This document shows positions 1 through 10,663 of a DNA stretch of 64,000 nt, in pieces; position 1 is the first letter of the stretch, and every line of letters starts with the position of its first letter. The notes beneath the pieces were generated by a model. It saw only the letters and a program-made list of their open reading frames with translations, was not told the origin of the DNA and ran no database searches. The DNA is from Pyrus communis. Taxonomy: Eukaryota > Streptophyta > Magnoliopsida > Rosales > Rosaceae. A program made the translations under genes and the position numbers. The DNA lies in contig NC_084819.1 of assembly GCF_963583255.1 (NCBI RefSeq), positions 9,690,001 through 9,754,000 on the forward strand, read 5' to 3'.

Positions 1-123
1 TTTTATGACAACCATCATGGTAGCCTGCAAGTCTTCATTTGTGACCTTCCCTTTTGATTTCTCAGAAGGAGTCGGGCTTTCCGTCAAGACAGGTCTTTGC
101 AAGTCTTCGGGGAGATTTGCCAT
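1..123 (-). CDS. Gag N-terminus of a Tat-like Gypsy element (partial)
   Basis: On the minus strand a reading frame opens at about position 123 (MANLPEDLQ...) and stays open to the window edge, about 41 codons. It lies directly downstream of a primer-binding-site motif and an LTR, which is where Gag begins in LTR retrotransposons. The visible part is hydrophilic and rich in Ser, Pro, Lys and Glu, with no recognisable domain yet; the conserved capsid region would lie outside the window. The call therefore rests on position and context. Whether the element is intact cannot be judged. Confidence 0.55.
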   Translation of the reverse strand, partial: MANLPEDLQRPVLTESPTPSEKSKGKVTNEDLQATMMVVIK

Positions 124-215
124 GCTAGATCTTGGTGTATACTAGGGTGGTTTTTGTTTTGCTCCCCAGCTGAAGGTTTGTTCATTCATTCGTCTTCTTG
201 GCATACAAGATTTGT

Positions 216-233
216 GTCCCACTCGGTGTGCCA
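216..233 (-). other. Primer binding site of the left-edge element
   Basis: Read on the minus strand, TGGCACACCGAGTGGGAC lies a few bases after the LTR end (CCGAACA). It matches the primer site of element B (TGGCACGCCCAGTGGGAC, 25025-25042) at most positions, so the two elements use the same type of tRNA primer. I cannot assign the tRNA with confidence. Confidence 0.6.
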
Positions 234-239
234 AAACTA

Positions 240-1415
240 TGTTCGGACAGGAAATCTCGAGCACACAGCTCCACGAGGAGTGGGCACTTTGGTTGGTTGT
301 CGGGCTCCTGCTTGCCGGGATGCTGCAAGAGGAGGACACAGTTAGTTCTGAAAGGTGCATTTGTGGGGCCTTAGGTGTAAGCCTTGAGGCTCACAATCAA
401 AACTAACTGAGTGCAATGGCATGCCACTGCCATCTCAATATGGTAGATGTAGAACAAGTGTGTTTAAGTTTATTACTTGCGCCCGAAGTTATTCTTACTT
501 CTTGTTATTAAAGGATTGTCGTAGATGGGTTAAGTCTACATTAAGTTTTTTCTATGCCTTGAGATCAATGACTTTCATTTATCTTGTATGCTTAGAGGGT
601 GGAAGTCCAGATCTGAATAAGTCATCAGTTTAGTTCACTTTTAATCCTGTTATGACAGCAAAAACCACTAAGGAAACTAGATCTGAGAACTGATGGAGCT
701 TTAAATCATTAAGAGACTGGAAATGACTTGAATATATACTGGGGAAAACATTATAACACTAGATCTATTAATTGAAAGACGATACAAAAAGAGTCGGGCA
801 ATATTTCACCTTATCGGGCAAGGTTAAATATCTTGCGATCTTTTTTCTTTGCAGTTACAAAAAGGTTGAGTACTGAAGAGGGATGAATGGCAAATAGGTT
901 TACACAAGATAATCGATACTACAACATTTGAAAAAGGTAGTAGAGCTTTTACATAGACGAAAGATGTCTTTCTAAAGGGAGTTGAAGGCTAAAGGGTGCA
1001 AAATCTGGACAAAGCGCAACTTTCTGGGTATTTGCTTGAATGAGAGGCAAGTTGTATGTTTGTTTGTTTGATTAGTTGAGTGTCTTTGTCTCTGGGCCCT
1101 GTTCCCCTATTTATAGGCGAATTAGCCCGATTGTGATGCTTCTGCTCTTGCCTGAAAGCAATTGGAGGATAATGAGTCATCAACATTTTTACATGTTCTG
1201 CCATTCGGAAAAGTGCTTTTGGGCCTAGAGTAGGTGGATTTCCATCAATTGTCACTTTTCTTGTAAGCACTTAACCTTTGCATTTAATGGGGAGCCATCA
1301 TATTGTCTTGAGATAGGTATCTGGGTTTGACTCTGGGCGTCGGGCAGAATCTCCTCTATTGAGCTCTTTTGGGCTTCCTTCCCTTGAAGCCCAAAGTTAA
1401 ATATTAACCGAAACA
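240..1415 (-). mobile_element. LTR (5' LTR) of a minus-strand Tat-like Gypsy element
   Basis: Read on the minus strand the segment starts TGTTTCGG and ends CCGAACA, a short inverted terminal repeat typical of LTRs. A primer site and a Gag-like frame follow it. Its outer border is set by homology: sequence from about 1420 rightward matches the 5' flank of SAUR copy 3 (from about 42270). The second LTR and target duplication lie outside the window; ttgtg at 1416-1420 is the candidate duplication. Small open frames inside it are not considered genes. Confidence 0.65.
1108..1116 (-). promoter_or_regulatory. TATA box in the left-edge LTR
   Basis: On the minus strand a canonical CTATAAATAGGGG motif sits in the middle of the LTR, upstream of a purine/pyrimidine-rich leader that runs to the primer site. 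This is where the element's own Pol II promoter (U3/R border) is expected. Inferred from motif and position only. Confidence 0.5.
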
Positions 1416-2030
1416 TTGTGTACAATTTTTTAAATTTGTGATCAACATCTGTCTGTTTTCATTAATATTTTAGGACGAAGAACAATATTCTAATCATTGT
1501 AGAAAGAGCATTGCAAATGTATATTTATGAAATGAAACTACCACGGATAATCCAGTAGTTGTGGACAAATTTCAGGTAAGTATTCCACACCATCTTAGGT
1601 TCACTCTTGGGGCTATGTGAATCACATGATGGTGGCTAGAAGAAGACTGAAATGTCTATGTGAGTCTTTTTGACTCCTACAAAAATAAATTATTATGTCA
1701 AAGTCACTAGCTGATTTGAACACCTCCACTAATTTTGAGTTGAATGGAAATAATTTTATCATTGCCAAACATAACATAAACACATGATTTTAGTGGTGTG
1801 GCAATCCCTACATGATTATCTAGCACGTTTAATTCACTTTGTTCTCGTTATTCGTCATGCAATTGGTCCATTTCGCGTCAAATTTATGTCAATTTTGTGT
1901 TGATTTCATATGATGGTCAAACTTAAAATTCCTAACAAGAACACAACATCCGTGTCCATTTCGTGTCATTCCCAAAGTTGTCACTGTACACAAATCCTAC
2001 CGTCAGATCAAAAACCCTTCCTCGTAACGA

Positions 2031-2146
2031 CACGTGGGAGCGACCCAGCTAACGTTTTGCATTAACTGACATGTCGTCTATCCACACCGAAACAGAAACT
2101 TCCTCCTTTTCCCATTCGAGTTTCCACCACAAAACCCACTATAAAT
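2031..2146 (+). promoter_or_regulatory. SAUR copy 1 promoter: G-box, palindromic GACATGTC, TATA box
   Basis: A G-box core (CACGTG, 2031-2036), a palindromic GACATGTC (2068-2075) and a TATA box (TATAAAT, 2140-2146) lie in this order upstream of the SAUR start codon, which is about 90 bp after the TATA box. GACATGTC holds two inverted TGTC half-sites, the core bound by auxin response factors. It is kept in the upstream regions of all three SAUR copies (19677-19684 and 42978-42985). The G-box is shared with copy 3 (42944-42949) but I do not see it in copy 2. Auxin control is inference from these motifs and the gene family. Confidence 0.6.
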
Positions 2147-2230
2147 TCCCATCCTCCATAGAAATCGACATCGCTCATCCCAAAAAAAAAAATATATCCA
2201 GAAGCCTGAGCTCTACTATTAACCCTAATA

Positions 2231-2662
2231 ATGTCTACGGAGAAGAACTGCGGATCGAAGAAAGCCGAGGATCGAGGATTGCTGATGCTGAGGCTGCTCA
2301 TTGGGAAGCTAGTGCACAAGGGTCTCTCAATCTGGGCATCAAGAGGCCTTCATGGTCACCACCATCGTCACAATGATTTCAACGTAGAATCGGAAGCTAC
2401 GATGGTGGTGCCGGAAGATGTTAAAGATGGACACTTTGCAGTTTTTGCTGTCAAGGGGAATGAAGCAGAGAGGTTTGTGGTTAAATTGGAGTCGTTGAGT
2501 AACCCTGAATTTTTGAGGTTATTGGAAGAGGCCAAGGAAGAGTATGGATTTGATCAGAAGGGTGCTCTTGCAGTTCCTTGCAGGCCTGGCGAATTGCAAA
2601 AAATTCTACAAAGCAGCAGGAGGAAAAATAATATTAATTTTACAGTTACACAAGGATACTAG
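2231..2662 (+). CDS. SAUR family protein (small auxin-up RNA), copy 1, intact
   Basis: Single-exon 143-residue protein. After a basic, His-rich N-terminus comes a SAUR (auxin-inducible, PF02519-type) domain at about residues 57-127. It begins VPEDVKDGHFAVFAV, continues with the conserved ERFVV stretch and LSNPEFLRLLEEAKEEYGF, and ends with LAVPC. SAURs are plant-specific proteins; many promote cell expansion by inhibiting PP2C.D phosphatases and so raising plasma-membrane H+-ATPase activity, but that is family knowledge and not shown here. Length, lack of introns and the core promoter about 90 bp upstream all fit the family. I chose this ATG because the same start (MSTEKN) is kept in copy 3 and recognisable in copy 2. 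It is the only unbroken copy of the three in this window. Small overlapping frames at 2062-2376 are shadows. Confidence 0.92.
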   Translation: MSTEKNCGSKKAEDRGLLMLRLLIGKLVHKGLSIWASRGLHGHHHRHNDFNVESEATMVVPEDVKDGHFAVFAVKGNEAERFVVKLESLSNPEFLRLLEEAKEEYGFDQKGALAVPCRPGELQKILQSSRRKNNINFTVTQGY

Positions 2663-4135
2663 CTAGCTTCTTTTGCAGAATTTTATGTAAATTATTTGTC
2701 TAATTATTCCCTACTTTTCTGTATTTTTTTGCACTGAATGTAGAACAAAGTTCTACATGGTAATAATGAGAATTTCATTTCATTTTATCTTATGTGATTT
2801 CTTCTGGCAATGATGGTGGGTTTGCGGATGACAATAATTGATGATGATTTTCAAAATATCGTGCATATTCTGCCAAAAGGTTTTTGTTTTTAATGCCTTC
2901 ATCCTATATTTGGTTAGTATTTTTATCATTCTTTATCTTTAAATGAGGAAAAGGTGATTCGACCCTGCTTTCACTTTCAATTTTTTTATAGAGCAGTATG
3001 TTAAACCTGAACTATGATGGTGAAGGTGAACAAAAGAAAAAACAAACTACTACGTAAGGAATTAGTACTAGTGTTAAACATTCTCTAATGTTAGATTATG
3101 AATGGGTATGTAAAACCATTCTCATGTTTCGATTACAAGCGATATTACAAGCGATAGTACTATTCTAATCTACACTAAGAGAAGAGAGAGTGTTTGAATC
3201 AGGGAAGCCTGCAAATGTGGAGATGGAAGAAGCCACTACACTAAAATTAGTCTTTTACAGCGCACAATGCATGTTGTAATAATCATTCGGAGCAAGCGTG
3301 CCATAAAAGTCCACATGGTCAAAGATCCATCTCTTTTATGGCATGCATTTGCACACCAAAAGTAATGTACTTTTTCACATCACTAAACAGTAGTGCATGT
3401 AAAAAGATTAATATGCTTGCTATTTAAGACGTTCAATTCACCCGTTTTTTCTATTTAAATTCTAAACGTAATTTCAGTTTATTATTGATATTTTTATCGG
3501 ATTTTCGTTCAACGTGTTTTCATTCTACATTTAGATGGTGAGGGTGAGTTTGAAAAGTGAGTTCGGATTAGCCTATCAAGGTTCCGTTCCCTTCAATGTA
3601 ACAAAAATATATGGCTGGTTTATGTCAGTTATTTTCTAATTCGGGATACGAGAAAGTATTTTGGTCCATTTGGTTCAACGATTAAAGAATTGGAAAATGG
3701 ATATGAGAAGTCATTCTCATGTTTGGTAAAACCAGTAATGGACTATGAAATTTTACACACAACTGATAATTATAAATGTGGAATTTTTTTTTTGATGATA
3801 CGAGTTGTTGTGCACCCTAAACTTATAAAAATACGAGAAAAAATGGTATATAAATGAGTGCAAGATAACAATTCTTTGGTATTAATAATAGCACTCTTAA
3901 ATATGCAATGAAAGGAACAATGAACATATTTTGATTCCTAGTGCGGCACCAGCAATGCATAAACCAAAAGCAAAGGAGAAAAAAAATGGTATTTATTCGT
4001 CTATATTCCCGAGCTTTATTCGTCTATATTGCCGAGCTTTTTACAAACACAAACGAGCTTTGTGCACTGTTGCAGTTTTCAGACGCCAGTTGTTTATGCC
4101 GTGTTTGGCCAGGTAGTATCACTATCGAGTGTATC
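2663..4135. other. 3' flank of SAUR copy 1, duplicated with the gene
   Basis: No gene seen. The first part is the SAUR 3' untranslated region (a GTAGAACAAA..TTCTACA hairpin-like motif at about 2741-2757, shared with copies 2 and 3). Similarity to the copy 3 flank resumes at about 60619-60800 (AAAATATCG, ATTCTGCC, the TTTTTGTTTTTAATGCCTTCAT stretch) after the hAT insertion there. A GCCGTGTTTGGCCAGGTA block at about 4098-4115 recurs at about 39400-39417 downstream of copy 2, suggesting the duplicated unit is larger than the gene. Confidence 0.6.
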
Positions 4136-4339
4136 GGAAAGAGATCCTCTCTGGATCTCTTCCTCCAAAGTCCAAGGATTAAGTAATTCAGGCCTTTAAA
4201 AATTTGATCCAATAGCTAAAATTATCCAGGCCTTTCAGACGCCAGTTGTTCTGTTTTTAGCCGTTGGATCAAATTTTAAAGGCCCTGATCACTTAATCCT
4301 TGGACTCTGGAGGGAGAGATCCGGAGAGGATTGCTTTCC
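4136..4339. mobile_element. MULE-type MITE with 9 bp target-site duplication
   Basis: A 204 bp foldback. The left arm begins GGAAAGAGATCCTCTC and the right arm ends with its inverse (GGATTGCTTTCC), with pairing that runs inward past CCAAGGATTAAGT and TTTGATCCAA. It is flanked on both sides by the same nine bases, GAGTGTATC (4127-4135 and 4340-4348). Nine-base duplications are the hallmark of Mutator-like transposases. It has no coding capacity, so it is non-autonomous. A relative lies at 43044-43244. Confidence 0.85.
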
Positions 4340-4524
4340 GAGTGTATCAACACGCTTCGGTTTTCTCTTTTTCCTTTCTTTTCTTGTTTCGTTAATGTTA
4401 ATTCGCACTTAGCAATGGACTCGTGACGGTGGCAAATTTAACAAACTCCTCCACTAGTCGTTTATTAACTATTACGATCTATACGTGAGAAGTCTTAAAC
4501 TTTCAGTATTGGGAATGACAAGTT

Positions 4525-4753
4525 TGATAACAATAATGGTGATGAACATTGAGGAAGAAAGATTCACACAGAGAAAGTTTAGAGAGAAGAGAGAAGAGAG
4601 AAAAAAAGATGTGATGAATATTCCACTATATTGAATGAATGAATTATTACAACTGTTGTCTTATATAAATACAACCCCTTTATAACTAACTCAAGATTCT
4701 CTTCTACAATAATGACACTTGGCACTAACCTAACCATTCCTTATATTCTAACA
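4525..4753 (-). repeat. 3' LTR of the degenerate Copia element (shortened)
   Basis: Matches the right-hand LTR over about 210 bp, with both ending TATTCTAACA on the plus strand, at roughly nine-tenths identity by eye. It is much shorter than the right LTR if the latter starts at 9529, so an internal deletion of about 350 bp near its U5 end is likely. Confidence 0.75.
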
Positions 4754-5083
4754 CTCCTTCTGAAGCTTATGGAGAGTAGAACCGAGCATAAGATTGAAGC
4801 AATGAACATTAAACTGACAAGAATATAAGCCCTTTGTAAGTACATTAGCACATTGTTCTACAGAAGAAACAAATTGTAACAATATTGTGCCTTGTTGAAC
4901 CTTTTCTCGAACAAAGTGGCAGTCTATCTCAATATGTTTAGTTTTGGAATGAAGAATAAGATTGGTGGCCAATGCCATGGCAGAAATATTATCACAGTGT
5001 AAAAGAGGAACAGAATCACAAGGAATATGAAGATCTTTTAGAAGCTGTTGAATCCAAACAACTTTAGCAGTGGTTGTGGCCAT
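4748..5083 (-). pseudogene. Copia RNase H domain
   Basis: The 111-residue frame carries the C-terminal Copia RNase H hallmarks: a LLHCDN metal-binding motif, the KTKHIEIDCHFVRE motif and the terminal A(D/N)xLTKGL block. The essential Asp of HCDN is present, but the frame is detached from the reverse transcriptase by stops and shifts, so it cannot be made as part of a working polyprotein. Confidence 0.85.
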
Positions 5084-5313
5084 AGCTCTGTATTATGTTT
5101 CAGTAGATGATCTACTCACCGTATGTTGTTTCTTGGAACTCTAAGAGAAACTAGAGGACCCCAAAAATATAACAAAGTCAGTGATTGATCTCTAATAATT
5201 GGGATCACCAGCCCAATCAGCATCTGTGTATGCTTTAATATCCATAGAACGAAGTTTAAAACATATACCAAGATCCAATGTACCTTTGAGATACCTGAGG
5301 ATACGTTTAATAA

Positions 5314-6050
5314 CTACAAAATGATCTTCAAGAGGTGCGTGCATAAACTGACATACTGATTAACAGAATAGACTATGTCCAACCTGGTAAAAGTGAGGTA
5401 TCGTAAAGCCCCAACTATACTTCTGTAAGTGAAGGTATCTAACAAAGGAGAACTGCCATGATTAAGCAACTTGTGATTTGGATGACAATGAGTAATACAT
5501 GTTTTGCAGTTCATCGTATCAACCTTGTGTAATAGATCCTTGATATACTTGGATTGATGAACAAATAGACCATTAGGTTGATATTCAATCTGTAACCTAA
5601 GAAAATAATGCAAAATACCAAGATCCTTTATATCAAACTTCTGAGTGAGATGATTGATCACAGATTGAACTTCACTAACAATATTACCAGTGAGGATAAT
5701 ATAATCAACATGTAAAAGAAGTATAACAATGGACTGATTCTCATACTTCACAAAAAGAGATGGATCAGCATATGAAGACTTAAAACCAAGAGAAAGTAGG
5801 AATCTTGTAAACCTCTCATTCCAGGTTCTTGTAATCTTGTAAACCTCTAAAGTTTACAAACAGATAAGGATGAATTGGATCCACAAATCCCTGAGGTTGA
5901 GACATATAGACTTCTTCTTCAAGAAAGCCATGTAAGAAGGCATTATTCACATCTAGTTGCTTTAATTTCCATCCCTTTGATGCCGCCAAAGAAAGCATCA
6001 GTCTCAATGTGGTAGGTTTAACCATACGACTAAAAGTCTCATAGTAATCT
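5314..6050 (-). pseudogene. Copia reverse transcriptase, broken
   Basis: Two frames cover it. 6025-5816 holds the N-terminal block ([21 protein letters not shown] and QPQGF), which includes the first catalytic Asp region. 5751-5314 holds the palm and thumb. The canonical YVDD catalytic box reads as VDYIILTG, so the second Asp is replaced by Tyr. A frameshift and stop separate the two parts. Family: RVT_2, Copia/Pseudoviridae. Inactive by both frame and catalytic damage. Confidence 0.88.
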
Positions 6051-6734
6051 AAACCGGCTTCTTATGAAAAACCTTTAGTCACTAGTTTGGCTTTGTACCA
6101 TGCTATTGTGCCATCATGATGCTTCTTGATTTTATATATCCACTTAGAACACACCAAATTCTTATTAGGAGGAAGATGCACTAATGTCCAAGTCTTCTGT
6201 TGATTAAAGGCATCCATTTCTTTTTGCATTGCCCCTATCATTAAGGTAACTTAGATGTTACAGAGAAAGATTAAGGTTCTTTGATAGAGGAGTCTGAGGA
6301 AACATTGACAGCATATGCCTTCTTCTTCTTAACAATGCCAGACTTAGATTGAGTCTGCATAGGATGAGTATTAACAACACCATTTGACACCTGATGTAAT
6401 TCAGCCACTTGAGACACATTAACATCAGGATATAACTCTGAAGGAATTAGATAAAAAAAACACTGCAAACCACTAGGACAATGGAAACCACTTGAGAACT
6501 AGAGGCAGCTTGAGAGGAAACAAGGTCATTTGTTGATAGAGAACCGGACCAAGTAATATTTGGTACACTGGACAAACTGGAAAACACTTATGAAAAAGGA
6601 ATAGGAACCAATGGAGGAAGAAAGGTAGTAGAATGGACTTCATTAGGTATATATTGTGTTTTGGAACTAGAACCAGTATGAGAACCAAAATCCTTATGGT
6701 GTGCAGGAAAGATAGACTCATCAAACAACACAAG

Positions 6735-8190
6735 TCAAGAAACAATGAATTTATTTATATGAGTATTAAAACAGGTAAACCCCTTATACTGAACAACATA
6801 CCCCAAAAATATACATTGGATAGTTTTAGGTTCAAGTTTGTTGGTTCTAAAAGGCTTCAAGGAAGGATAACATGCACATCCAAATTTTTTTAAGTGATCT
6901 AGCTTGGGTAAAGACTGATAAAGGACTTCAAAAGGTGATATTATAGACAAAATGGATATAGGCATTCTATTTATGAGATATATGGCAATGACACAAGCAT
7001 GATACCAGAATTTTGAAGAAAGAAAAGCTTGTTGAAGAAGAGTAATAGCTGTCTCTACAATGTATATGTTTTTCTGTTCAGCCAACCCATTTTGTTCGGG
7101 TGTGTAAAATAGGATTTCTAATGTAAAATACCCTTGTCTTTAAAAAAAAGGTTTGAAATTGAACATCAATGTATTCTCCACCACCATCACATTGTGAAAT
7201 TCTGATATGTGCATTAAAGGAAGTTTGAACAAAAGCTTGAAATTGCACAAAAATACCAAAAATAGCAGCTTTATTTATTAGAGGAAAGATCCATGTATTA
7301 CGTGTACATTCATCAATGAAAGACATATAATACCTATATCCTTCTATAGACATACTAGAAGAAGGACCCCAAACATCAGTATGAATGACTTTAAAGGGAA
7401 TTATAGATTTTGAAGCCATGGAAAGAAAAGGAAGATTGGTAAACTTGCCTTGCAAGCAAGCAATTCAAGTATGTACAAGAAAAAGGAATAACTGCCTTAG
7501 AGAGTGCTACCTTAGCTATTGAATTGGATAGATGACCCAATCTATAATGCCAAAGAGCAGAGTTTATTTTGTGTCCAATATATGCTACTAGAGAAGCTTT
7601 AGAGGGCTTGATCATTGGTAAGGGATACACATAACTCAGTCCTAGGTAGATTAGCTTCTGAGTGACCTTGTCCTGAATGCACACAGAAAATTCATCAATA
7701 ATACACCAACAATTATTATGCTTGCACAATTGATGCATGGACAATAAATGTTGTGATAGTTTGGAAACATGTAAAACATATTTTAAACAAAGATTGTGAG
7801 ACTGAAGTGGAAGAGTAGATCAACCAATATTAGCAATATGTAAACCTTTTCCACTAGCACCAGTTATAGTATTTGAGGATTGATATGGAGCAGCCACTTA
7901 TAGATTAGACAGATCTGAAGTCATATAATTTGTTGCCCCTGAGTCAAGTAACTAATACTCTTCTGTGGTGCAAATGGGGAAGTGTGAGTTCTGGCAGTTA
8001 TAGTAACAAGAGGAGTTGTCTGAGAACCCATCATTACAGGATGATACTGATTTGGAGCTATCATAGATGTATATGAAAATTGTGTAGGAAACATAAGAGT
8101 CTGAAAGTTGGGATGCAAAGTTGAACTAGAAGCTCGATATTGTTGTGGAGAAAAACCATGATTCTGAATATGATATTGTTGTGGCATCAA
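6735..8190 (-). pseudogene. Copia protease, GAG-pre-integrase and integrase, broken
   Basis: Reading leftward on the minus strand: the protease active site DSGAT (about 7935-7950), a GAG-pre-integrase zinc-binding region (LWHYRLGHLS in 7744-7391), and the integrase core with IHTDVWGP, then CDGGGEY (canonical D-N-G-x-E-Y, here with Asn replaced) in 7455-7078. The integrase C-terminal region (FGCACYP...IFLGY) lies in 7085-6735. Stops and frameshifts separate the blocks. A short direct duplication of about 52 bp lies near 8171-8275. From about 6734 to 6051 the spacer between integrase and reverse transcriptase is barely recognisable. Confidence 0.85.
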
Positions 8191-8458
8191 CTAAGGAGAG
8201 GCATCATTTCTATCAAAACAAGTTGCAACTGTTGTGGCATCAACTAAGGAGAGCCATTCTTCCTGTCAAAACAGGTTGGAGCAGTGTGTTGTTACAAATC
8301 TGACAACCTTTCTAAAAACAATGAAGAGCAGTATAACCCTTTTTGTTGCAAATTTGACAAATTTGAAATGGTTGATACACTTGTTCAGTTGCCACTGGAA
8401 TATTTGCAGGTTGAAACTAAGAACCTTGAAATGTGATAGGAGAACACTGTTGAGAAAA

Positions 8459-9450
8459 TTATGAACCAGCTTGGTGAGGTTGTTGAAAATCATAGTAAAA
8501 CTTGTTTCCTATGCCTTTTGACTTGAAATTGTTCCCCTTGAAGTTATTGTATGTTCCTGACTCGGTTTGAGAGATAAATGCAAGTGGATTATTCATCAGT
8601 GGCATTTGGGCAAGAAATGGCATTTGTTGCAAAACTAGTGGTTGTGGCATTGGAGAAGCACCATGTGCAGGAGTACTAGAGAATGACTGTGAACCTGAAG
8701 GTTCCCCAACATCATATATGGAACCAGATGAATACATGGCAGTTATCAATGGAGCATGTTTAACCACTTTTTCTATAGTAGCCTCTTTAGCTTTCAATTG
8801 AGACTAAGCTCTTTTAAAATATTTTCTTTGACTCTAATCACAGCCTTTATAGTATTAAACTTAAGAGGAAGACCTCTAAGAGCAACAATAACAATATCTT
8901 CATCTGAAATGACAACTCCTACAGCAGCAAGTTGATCTCTACAGTCTTTGATTCTTTGAAGATACACATCAATAGATTCTGGTCCTTTCTTTATATTCTG
9001 CAAGTCAATTTTCATTTGAACAATGCTGGTTCTAGTCATATTAGCAAATCTTTCTCTCAGATTATTCCATATTTCTTTGGAACTTTGACAACCAATGACA
9101 CATGATAGAGCAGTCGTGGACAGTGTAGCAGTTATAAGAGTCATAAAAGCTTTATCATGAATCTTCCAAATTTTGTACTCATCAGTAAAGACATGATTAT
9201 TATCAACTGTTTCTTCTTCAGAATCAAAATCAATATATTTTTCCGGACAAAGAATGGATCTATCAATAAATCCCATAATTCCATTGCCATCTAACAAAAG
9301 TCCCATTTGGAAATTCCAAGCAACATAATTGGAATCATCCAATTTCATAGTAACAGTGTTTCTAACACTAGGAATTAAAGAGAAAATCGATGATTGAGTA
9401 AGAGTTAATTGAGCAACAGTAACCATGACTAATAACACAAAAATAGACAA
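8459..9450 (-). pseudogene. Copia Gag region, broken
   Basis: The 218-residue frame (9450-8794) has the Copia Gag signature (KLDDSNYVAWNFQM, then a capsid-like block ending ALRGLPLKFN). A second frame (8797-8459) carries a low-complexity Pro/Met-rich continuation. The ATG at 9450 lies about 60 bp from a degenerate primer-site motif (TTGGTATTA, minus strand, 9517-9525), a usual spacing for Copia elements. Gag coats and packages the element RNA. Confidence 0.82.
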
Positions 9451-9528
9451 TTCTTCAAGGTTAATAAAACCACCAAATCAACTAATTCTTCAACAGAGAG
9501 ATGTAGTATCACATATTAATACCAAGAT

Positions 9529-10108
9529 TGAATCACTATAGGAATTGATAGCAATATAACAACTTGCAGATCAGAAAAGATCAAGAAAATCACAACAACA
9601 AATTCCAGCTTCAACAATCGTAAAACAACTAGTAAATAAGGAGAATCAACAAATCAACATCTTCAATCAACAACACTAGCAAGAAAACGACGAACACTTC
9701 AAGAAAATAGTGACCGACTTGCAAAAGAAATCCCCATTTTCTAGGGTTTTAGTCACCGACTTAGCTCCTGAACGAACCAGAGCAATCAACACCGAGAATT
9801 GAGAATAGCAACACCAATCATGTACACAAGCGGAAGCACGAAAATTGTTAACCGACGACGGTGTTAACCTTTGCCGGCAAAGATTCCAGTAACGGTGATA
9901 AACATCGAGGAAGAAAGATGCACACAGAGAAAGTTTAGAGAGAAGAAAGAAGAGAGAGAAATGATGTAATGAATATTCCACTATATCGAATGAATGAATT
10001 ATTACAACTGTTGTCTTATATAAATAGAACCCCTTTATAACTAGCTCAAGATTATCTTCTACAATAATGACACTTGGCACTATCCTAACCATTCCTTATA
10101 TTCTAACA
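9529..10108 (-). repeat. 5' LTR of the degenerate Copia element
   Basis: The outer 228 bp (9881-10108) align with the left LTR. The inner border is less certain: a TTGGTATTA motif resembling the plant Copia initiator-Met primer site lies at 9517-9525 on the minus strand, and TG at 9529 would give a 580 bp LTR ending ATTCA. If so, the left LTR has lost about 350 bp. Confidence 0.55.
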
Positions 10109-10113
10109 AAGTT

Positions 10114-10663
10114 CGCACCAATTTATTCTTCATCTTCTTAGTTTAAAGATATCATTTTGTCAAAATTTGTATATTCTAATGATTTGTGAGTTTATTCCAC
10201 CTTCGCCAACACAAAAGGGCTGAACTTTTCTGAGATGGACGAAAAAACCTTTCCTATAATACTTATATACTCGCTCTTTCTTTTTTGTACTAACCACATA
10301 ATCATATGGCCTTGTTTGATACGTCAAATTGTAATAATTATTTCAATTAGATGGACTAATTTGTGCATCGAATAATACTGATTAAATTGTCAAGTAGTTT
10401 GGTGTTGCGTTGGAATAGTATGGGATAATACTGACTATATTGCCAAGTGTTTGGTGTTGTATCGGATTAGAAAGTTGATTATTTTATACATTGTTTGAAG
10501 TTGTGCCCAATTAATATAGTCCAATTTTAATAATTTTCAAAGAATCATTGATTATTAAAAATAAAAATAAAATGCCCTTGTAAAATACAGAGAGAAAATT
10601 TTGTGTGGAACTCAGCTTATCATGGGACATTGTTGAGTGAAACTACAATCCACTTAAAACATG
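10114..10663. other. AT-rich spacer, no gene seen
   Basis: Host flank of the Copia insertion followed by AT-rich sequence. A repeated phrase (TTTGGTGTTG, about 10401 and 10451) and foldback-like stretches suggest a decayed MITE, but I could not define ends or a target duplication. Confidence 0.4.

Larger units (their letters stand above)
4525..10108 (-). mobile_element. Degenerate Copia LTR retrotransposon (minus strand)
   Basis: A 5.6 kb element bounded by TG...CA ends and the perfect 5 bp target duplication AAGTT (4520-4524 and 10109-10113). On the minus strand Copia domains appear in canonical order: Gag (9450-8459), protease DSGAT (about 7940), GAG-pre-integrase, integrase (7455-6735), reverse transcriptase (6050-5314) and RNase H (5083-4748). 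A polypurine stretch precedes the left LTR (about 4754-4766, minus). The polyprotein is broken into many frames and the LTRs differ substantially, so this is an old, inactive copy. Confidence 0.9.

Noticed and set aside
2071..2376. A 101-codon frame overlapping the SAUR1 promoter and start
   Set aside because: It crosses the TATA box and leader, uses another frame than the SAUR protein and has no domain.
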